Source: Omphalotus guepiniiformis (lineage: Eukaryota > Basidiomycota > Agaricomycetes > Agaricales > Omphalotaceae). From it: 64,000 bases of DNA. The stretch spans positions 744,001-808,000 of the forward strand of contig JAQOOI010000062.1 in the NCBI GenBank assembly GCA_028554645.1, written 5' to 3'. Positions within the stretch are counted from its first letter, which is position 1; every line of letters starts with the position of its first letter. A model generated the notes under the pieces. It made no database searches. It saw only the letters and a list, made by a program, of their open reading frames with translations, and had not been told where the DNA came from. Below, one piece after another: positions 57,298 through 64,000 of the stretch. The position numbers were made by a program, and so were the translations under genes.

Positions 57298-59031
57298 TTA
57301 GGTCCTCTGCTCACTCTCATCCGGTGGTTTGATACGCAAACAGCACAGAAATGATGCCTTGAACCACGAGCCAATTCCAACTTCAGTTCCTCTGTCTTCT
57401 TCTGGCATATCACCCCCAGTCTCAACTTTAGCCGGAAAGTTGCTGAAATAGCGCTCATCATAAGGAGGAGGCGGTGTAAGCAAAACCGGAGAAGAATCTC
57501 CCAGTAAAGTTGGTGACGCCGTTCTCCTAGACACATTTGCTAATTTCGTGTCCATAGTAGATGGTGATTCAGGATTCGGTAGCGAGGCAGTCGTTCTTGT
57601 CTCTATGCCGCTTGTCGATGAAAATGCTAATCGTATTGGCAGCGAACGGCATTTTCTAATGACTTTTTTACAAGTCCTTTCCTCCTCTGGAGGATACGAG
57701 TCCGACTGGATGGGAGAGCGCCATGTAAAATCGGGATAGGGATCAAAGTCTGCGGAATAGGGCTCGCCAGTTTCGACGGGAATGGTGGTCCGGGAATTGG
57801 TGGGGATAGGACGAATGAAGGGCTTCCATGGGGTGGGCGCTGTCCGTAACCGAATAGAAGACCAGTCACTACAACAGCATATGTGAAATATCGAGGGAGA
57901 CCGGGAGTCGAGTTATACTTACATTTCATCAAAAAAAGCGTGAGACGGTATGTCGATAGCAGTAATCCTATCTGCTCTGTCCTTTTGTAAGGAACGCTGG
58001 ATTAAGTCTTGGGCTTCTGGAGACACGGCAGAGTTGTCTGGAAAAACGACAGGATCATGTAGAACACTTTGGCGGATATCTTTCTTGCTTCGAGCGCATT
58101 GTCCAAAGGGCATCTGAAGACTATTTAGTTCACGTAGAAACACTGGGTAGTGACTTGACTTGCCTCTCCCGTCAGCATGCGATAAAGCATAACAGCCAAT
58201 GCCCAGTAGTCTACCTCAAAGGAGTACTTGTCCCGCGAATGTTGTTCGGGTGCCATGAAAAGTGGTGTACCACAATCTTCAGTAGTAAGACAAGTTGAAT
58301 CTCGTTGTGAGTAGGGTCCTTCAACTTCGTCATCAAAAGAGCATTCGGAAGCTGTTTCAATTTCTAAGCGTCCAGTATCTTCATCGCAAAAGGAGCGAGC
58401 AGTGCCAAAGTCAGCTAATACGAGGTGTCCCGCAGGATCAAACAGAATATTGGTCGGCTTGAGATCACGATGGATAATCTTCTTGGAATGAAGATGTTGA
58501 AGAGTAATCACCTAGACCGAATGGCAGATGTTCTGAGTAGGCTCAACAAACTTCAACGGTCAGGCTCACCATTTCCGCGATGTAGAATCGTGCCCTTTCT
58601 TCGTCGAAAGTGCGACACCGCATGAGCTCTAGCGACATATCACCGCCTTGTATATAGGTCTGTATATGTAAACATTCAGTTTTTGCGGGAAGTGCACGAA
58701 CATAACTAAACCATACCGTGGCAAGGTAGAAATTCACCGAGTCATGCCAGCTTGCTACCAGATGAAGAAAGCGAATATCTTTGCTCTCTGTGAGCGCTCT
58801 TTGAACGGCCTGCTCGACTATAGCTTTGATTGAAATATCTCGCGAGTGACCAGACTTTGGAATTATCTTGACGGCGAGGTGTCGAGAGCCGATATTGTCT
58901 TTGGCGAGAAAGACCTTACCACTTCCACCTGTGCTGAGCAGCTTGAGAAGAGCGAGGTCAGGAAGAGGCATGGAGCGAAGGCCAAGGGTATTGGGCGACT
59001 CTTTAAACGATGTGAGACTGACAGACGCCAT
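57298..59031 (-). CDS. Ser/Thr protein kinase, AGC-like
   Basis: The start is [17 protein letters not shown]. The kinase domain has a glycine loop ([15 protein letters not shown]), ATP lysine ([12 protein letters not shown]), catalytic loop ([15 protein letters not shown]), DFG ([12 protein letters not shown]), an activation segment with an insert of about 35 residues before the APE ([13 protein letters not shown]), and [16 protein letters not shown]. The domain ends near [15 protein letters not shown]. An AGC-type extension follows, with [17 protein letters not shown], then a Pro/Ser-rich tail ending PPDESEQRT at 57298. No accessory domain is seen. A close orthologue is not recognised; basidiomycetes have many lineage-specific AGC kinases. 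Confidence 0.8.
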
Positions 59032-60488
59032 GTCGAACTATGACAGGGAATACTCAGTTGTGACAATGAGGAGCATCGAGCGAAGATACGCACGACGCAC
59101 GGATCTGCGTGTGCAGTATTCATCTTGTTTGTTTTAAGGATAGTGAGATCAATGAGCGTGGTGTAAACGAGTGGATAGCGGCCTATGTATTATCTTGCTA
59201 GAGTCGATTCATCCAGAAATTCTCTGCATACAAAGACAGTCAGTCAGGTTATGGAATAGCACAGAAAACGTAACTTACTGGCAAAAGTAAGAGTAGCAGT
59301 GTAAGTAGCTGCTATGTAAACTTGCGCTGGACGCTTCGCTTTTTGCGTCCGCGGAGCCCAGTATACATAATATCTTGATCGATCCCCGAGCGAAATACGT
59401 ACATTACCAGGTACATACCCACATATGCCACTGAATGCCGTCGTCGCTGTCGTCGCTATGCTTTCTGACGCTGAGCATCATATGCATCATGTTTGGATTG
59501 GATCCAGATGTTGCTGTACAACGTTACTGTATGTTGTTTGCATATTTCTGGCCTGTCTTTTTCGGCACGTTCTGTTTGTCCCTATATGCTTGAGATCCAT
59601 CCTTCGTATGCTTGAGCAGGCTTCAGCTAATTAGATGAAAAATCAACAAAGTGCAGACCAAAATCATAGTCCTATTCGATCATATTAAATTTATCATGTC
59701 ACCACAGGATGAACGTTACATTTACGATTTCCATGACAGCAAGCCGCTGCGCCTTCAAAATGTGTATGTAGCTGTATGTAGAGAACCAAAAAAGCCACCA
59801 AAGAAAGAAAAGATGTAACGAAGAATGCCGCCATCATTAATTCAAAAGACCAGACTTAGACCTCCTGAAACTGGTGGCATTAGCAAAGCGGTAGGGAAAG
59901 ATATGTACTACCTCCTGTCACTGAGTCGAGGCCCGAAACTTTGAGGTCCAGAGAGTGAGCGTCATGGATGCAAACGTTCAACGGAGCCAACATTGACAGC
60001 AATCAACCAAGTTACTGCATCTGCAGCAAAGAACAACAAAAAAACAGCCACTAGAAATCCTGTAATAGGGGAACGGGTACGCATAAGCCCCGTTGCAATG
60101 AAATAAAAATACTCTTCAACAAATGGTTCAAGAAATAGAAGGACAGATAATGAAATACTGAATACTGAATAAAAGGAGTGTGAGGTACGTCTGTGACTGT
60201 GGGTGTGATGAGGGGTATCCTAAAAACGGGGGCAGGGAAATGTAGAAGTAGAGTAAACACAGAGCCGCTCAAATATGAAAACTTGAAACAGGAATGCAAA
60301 GCGATCATAAAAAGAAGCTTGGAGGTAATAATTAAGATGATGATACTAAACTGTCGTTAAAAGTCATGAATGGGAAAGGGCGGACATATTGAGGGTATTG
60401 GCCGCAGGGAAGAGATGACAGCAGATATCGAGCTGATGGAATTTCCAGCATGCCAACGTTCATAGGTGTACCTGACCTGCATCAAGGC
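59032..60488. other. Intergenic, no gene seen
   Basis: About 1.5 kb between the AGC-like kinase start and the end of the RGS gene on the same strand. It carries the kinase promoter. Short frames only. Confidence 0.4.
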
Positions 60489-61841
60489 CTATAGCCGATG
60501 TCCAGGTACAGCCCAAAACAACAGCGTCAACGCTGTCACGAATGCAGCTACCAGCACCGAAACCCAGATTGCCCGTCCGAGAAGAAGCTTCTTCACATAC
60601 GGTTCTCTGATTCGGAGCGTGCGGAACGGGGTAGTCTCTGACTGACCAAGGAATACAAGAATGGGATCTAGCTCGTACTGGTGGGATATGAGGAAGAGAA
60701 TAGCAAACGTGAAGGGTATGAAAAGCTGTGGCACCGGGTCAGTTTGTGATCCTCACTAGGCAAGCAAAATCATGCACTCACGAAAAACCGTTTTGATTTA
60801 GGATGTACGTCAAGGAACACCAGCGAGAAAGCAGTTGACAACCCAATCCAGAGAATGATTAGGCCCAAAATTAGCCTAACTAATGCAGATATTGGGGTGA
60901 GGTTGCCAAAGGCTTTCGCTCGAAGAAAGCGAGGGAATGCATCCTGCTCCATTGCACGAAAACAGTACTCTTTCTGCGCGTGAAACATGTCGGGTATCTG
61001 AGCCATGATAGCGAGTTCAGATTGTGTTTTCGGCTCTTGGGAAGAGCTGAGGGGGAAGGCGTGGATGCGGAGAGAAGGGGGGAGATAAATTTCATGATTT
61101 TCTTGCGAGTTCACGGTGTTCGCTGCTGGTGACAAGTAGCGGAAGTAGATGCGCTCTGCAGATGCTATAAGGTCAAGACGAGTAATCGCAGAAGACCGTG
61201 GGATGACTGTGGGAGCGCGTGAAGCGCGCTTCAGGTTGAACAGAGTGGGCGTGCGACCAGATAATGAGAAGGGTGTTGTCGACCGCGCATATGGATCGTT
61301 CGTAGGGGAAGTAGATTGCACACGAGTGTTGTCCGACATGCCAGGTGTGAAACGTGGTGATGTCGACCGAGCCCCCTTCTCGTCAGTAGCAGCAAGATTA
61401 CGCTTGTCCTGCTCGCTTAGAAGCTCCCCAGTGCTAGCAGTACTGCGTTTAGCGTGAAGGGCATCTGGATTAAGGCCAACGACCGTGCCATAGATAGATC
61501 CTCTCCTTCTTGCATAATCCCAGTATTGCGGCCAATCCTCCTTGATGGTACGACCAGACTTGCGGACATCTTTGAAGTAGGCGCGACATAAATTTTCGTG
61601 CTGCTGCACGTCGAGCCAAAAATCAAGGATATCTTCAGCACCTTCCCGCTGGAGAAAAAGACTAGATAAACATGACAAAAACGGTAAGTGTGATATAGTT
61701 TAAAAATGACAGAGGTTGGACTGACTAAAACATGAATAAGTCTACTGGAGGTCTAGTCCTCCTCGAAAGGACCTCAGTGAAGGACGGCAGTCGATTATCA
61801 CGATTGTTGGCCCAATCATCTTGCTGTCGCTGCTCGTCCAT
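60489..61841 (-). CDS. RGS-domain membrane protein, Rax1-like
   Basis: Resembles yeast Rax1, a polarity-landmark membrane protein with an RGS domain. ATG 61841 gives MDEQRQQDDWANN, then the RGS fold: LPSFTEVLSRRTRPPVDLFI, FLQREGAEDILDFWLDVQQH and ENLCRAYFKDVRKSG, with a long Ser/Thr-rich insert splitting the domain. It resumes as LIASAERIYFRYLSPAAN and KEYCFRAMEQDAFPRFLRAK. Three hydrophobic segments follow at the C-terminus: LVRLILGLIILWIGLSTAF, LFIPFTFAILFLISH and AIWVSVLVAAFVTALTLLFW. The protein ends VPGHRL. Architecture matches Rax1 closely; its usual partner Rax2 is not in the window. Confidence 0.82.
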
Positions 61842-63330
61842 GGGTAGTTGTTGGCGTGGTTGAGGTTCAACGAGGCAACAGATTATGTAAGCATAATCAT
61901 TCTGTTTGCAATTCTTGAATCACGCACTGCTCGACCATCTCCGGAATTGTCATGTCGTTCACCAAGGCTTTCTCCCCAGCTTTGCGTGAAATTCGTATTC
62001 TTTGCTCTCAGTCAGGATCGGCTTCTGCTGGCACACGGTTAGGATGCGCTTCAAAATAATCTGGCTGTTGTGACTGATTCGGAGACACCCATGTTACAGT
62101 CAATTCATCCTCAAGAGGTATCCTACCATAAAGGATCTTAATCCTGACCTTCCGGTCCTTATTCGAGAAGCAAAGGATACACCTGCGCGAGTGTTTGCAA
62201 GATTTGGTGCGTTCACAGTCATATGGTTTATTCTGTCCAGACTTTGCTAATGGGGTCGCCGCCACACAGAGAAAGGTGTCGAGAAACATGTCGAACTAGA
62301 CAACCTATCCGCTAGTGATGTAGAATCGAAAGTTGCACAATTACTGGGCTCATAACGATGCTGTTGAGTTATGGACATTGAAAAGTAACCCCAATTGAAC
62401 GAACTGTCGCTTTCGCTGAGTCGTGATCTCCCTCCTGAGTTCTGCCTATGTTCCATGGCTTCACTGCTGCACATCTTAGAGGAATTTCTGGTAACTCTTT
62501 GTTGTTTTGAAAGTTGTAGTTGTCGTTCTGGTGCATGGTGCGTAAGGTCTTTCGGAACGAATCTTGCAACTCCATCAGGGTGCGGAAAAGAACGCTTCAA
62601 GGCACGACGCACTCAGTAATTGGAAGCAAGGAGCTCTAGCTTGTGGGATCCAAGACCATACCGCTCTCTCGGAAGGTGTTTTTTTGGCTCGAAATTGAAG
62701 CGAAAGCTCTTCGAAATACGCTTTCGCTCAGGTCGCTTGAGGTAAAGCTTTTTTTTCATGAATTCGTTTTCATAAATTATCTAAGTACTTTGACAGGTCG
62801 CCTAATGAGGTTACTACGCACAAGGATGAGCTCCGAGCTCTCCCTGAATACCTCCGTGCATCAAACTATCGCTTCCGTCAGGAACCAATTATCTTCATCC
62901 AATTCTGCAGAGGTTCTGAAGTTGCCGTGCCAAGATACTTGAGATCCTTCAATGCTTAGATTATAAAATTATAGAGCTAAGAGCTTGGATTAGATCACAT
63001 GCTTTATCTTGGTTTAGGTCCTGCTTTTCCGCCTCGCATTCCGCTCGTGGAGACGACCTTTTTAACAAACTTGGCATCAATTTTGTACATAAGTGATCCT
63101 GCATGTGCAGATGACCCAGGTCCGGAAAGTACGAAGTACTTCCGCTATCATCGCCCAATATGTTCCCACCTAGCACCAACTTGACGCTATCATGTAAGTC
63201 TTCACATTCCTTATCAATTACTTCCCGCAACTCAAATACTGGGCGTTCTGCAGAATGATCTAGGCAGTTTTGTCTTCCTCTTCTCCGTCTATTCGCCTGT
63301 GTGAGCTTACCTCGTTGAGCGCACACAATA
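61842..63330. other. Divergent intergenic region with Cys-containing frames
   Basis: About 1.5 kb between divergent starts. Minus-strand frames at 62008-62289 and 62247-62612 overlap and contain Cys and Lys/Arg-rich stretches (KSCKHSRRCILCFSNKD), but no domain or paired splice signals make them convincing genes. Confidence 0.4.
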
Positions 63331-64000
63331 ATGGCCGGATTGCAAAGCGATGATCGTGCAGAGCTTGCAGCGATGCATGAAATCGCGCATCAGGAATTCG
63401 AATACAAGAAAGAGCACCCTGAATCTGCTAGTGTTAGTACTGATCACGGTCTGGATGGTGTTCATGATGGATTGGAATTCCCTACGGAGGAGGAACGAGC
63501 GACCCTTCGTCGAGTATCAGATACGATGCCGTGGGCATCCTACTGTGCGTATTATTTCAGTTGTCAAGAAGGTGGTGCGCTAATGCTTTTGAAGTGATTG
63601 CATTCGTAGAGGCCGCGGAACGCTTTTCTGTACGTGCCTTTTATTTCGCCTTACGTTTCGTATCTGATTCTAAAAACCGTTGCGCATAGTATTACGGCTC
63701 GTCGGTCGTATTTGTATGTCGTTACCCGCCTTCTTTGGATTGACATATATTCTAAGTATATTTTCCGGACTAGACCAATTTCATTCAGCAACAGCTACCA
63801 CCCGGATCTCATACAGGTGCTGGAGGCGGCGGAGATGGTCAATCTGGTGCGCTGGGTAAAGGACAGCAGACGTCAAGCGGGCTTACGACTTTCTACTCAT
63901 TCTGGGCATATGTCGTGCCTCTGTTCGGAGCCTACCTCGCTGACGCCCACTGGGGAAGATTTAAGACCATTAACGTTGCTGTTTGCGTCGCTCTGGTTGG
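63331..64000 (+). CDS. ptr2: POT/PTR2 peptide transporter, N-terminal part
   Basis: Proton-coupled di/tripeptide importer of the plasma membrane, cut by the right edge. The start is MAGLQSDDRAELAAMHE, and a hydrophilic leader of about 75 residues has a typical fungal PTR2 pattern (LEFPTEEERATLRRVSDTMP). Short introns follow. The POT signature ExxERFxYYG is assembled from two exons as FVEAAERFS and YYGSSVVF. Next comes NFIQQQLPPGSHTGAG, then GKGQQTSSGLTTFYSFWAY and VPLFGAYLADAHWGRFKTIN, which carry the first conserved loop and helices. The remainder, including the rest of the twelve helices, is outside the window. Confidence 0.9.

Noticed and set aside
62008..62612. Overlapping Cys-containing minus-strand frames upstream of the RGS gene
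   Set aside because: They overlap each other in different frames, have no splice signals joining them and match no family; left as intergenic.
1..64000. tRNA genes, rRNA genes and CRISPR arrays
   Set aside because: I looked for T-loop words (GGTTCGAATCC and variants on both strands) and regular spaced repeats; the few partial matches had no cloverleaf context.

Overview
This window is a piece of an Agaricomycete (mushroom-type basidiomycete) nuclear chromosome. The genes are broken by many 50-65 nt GT-AG introns, several of them bounded by very small exons. The protein families fit that group: a CFEM GPI protein, a GH12 glucanase, FSH serine hydrolase, UBR7, a Kin4-type kinase, a Rax1-type RGS protein, a seven-helix basidiomycete membrane family and a Ngaro-type retrotransposon. 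Coordinates marked as exons were read by eye from splice signals and reading frame; no RNA or database support was available.

Layout. 1-188: first exon of an unknown gene running off the left edge (-). 578-1204: ribosomal protein eL31 (-). 1803-2469: CFEM GPI-anchored protein (+). 3417-5233: FAD-dependent monooxygenase (-). 5234-7427: mostly non-coding. 7428-12889: a complete, apparently very young tyrosine-recombinase retrotransposon with identical split direct repeats, reading on the minus strand. 13320-15192: acyl-CoA oxidase/dehydrogenase-like enzyme (+). 16633-18269: UBR7-type protein (-). 18501-20781: a hydantoinase-B/5-oxoprolinase C-terminal-half protein (+), head to head with UBR7. 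22897-24436: WASP/Las17 (+). 24709-25851: GH12 glucanase (-). 27793-29326: FSH serine hydrolase (+). 29716-36860: DNA polymerase epsilon catalytic subunit (+). 37061-37790: small low-complexity protein (-). 38439-42417: Kin4-like kinase (-). 43391-47680: membrane protein with a C-terminal WD40 domain (+). 48180-49094 and 49642-50516: two tandem calmodulin genes (-). 51525-51701: tentative 38-residue Cys protein (-). 52079-53412: aminoglycoside-phosphotransferase-fold protein (-). 55579-56941: seven-helix membrane protein (+). 57298-59031: AGC-like kinase (-). 60489-61841: Rax1-like RGS membrane protein (-). 63331 to the right edge: start of a POT/PTR2 peptide transporter (+).

The region is mainly housekeeping: replication (Pol epsilon), translation (eL31), actin nucleation (WASP), calcium signalling (calmodulin), polarity and cell-cycle signalling (Kin4-like kinase, RGS/Rax1) and N-degron-type recognition (UBR7). 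Single secreted or nutritional genes lie between these (CFEM, GH12, peptide transporter). No biosynthetic cluster is evident. The most distinctive items are: the intact Ngaro-type element and its overlapping-frame coding strategy; the calmodulin pair with conserved 7-, 12- and 11-nt microexons; the membrane-anchored WD40 protein; the HyuB-only 5-oxoprolinase relative; and a flavoprotein whose two FAD motifs both deviate from consensus.
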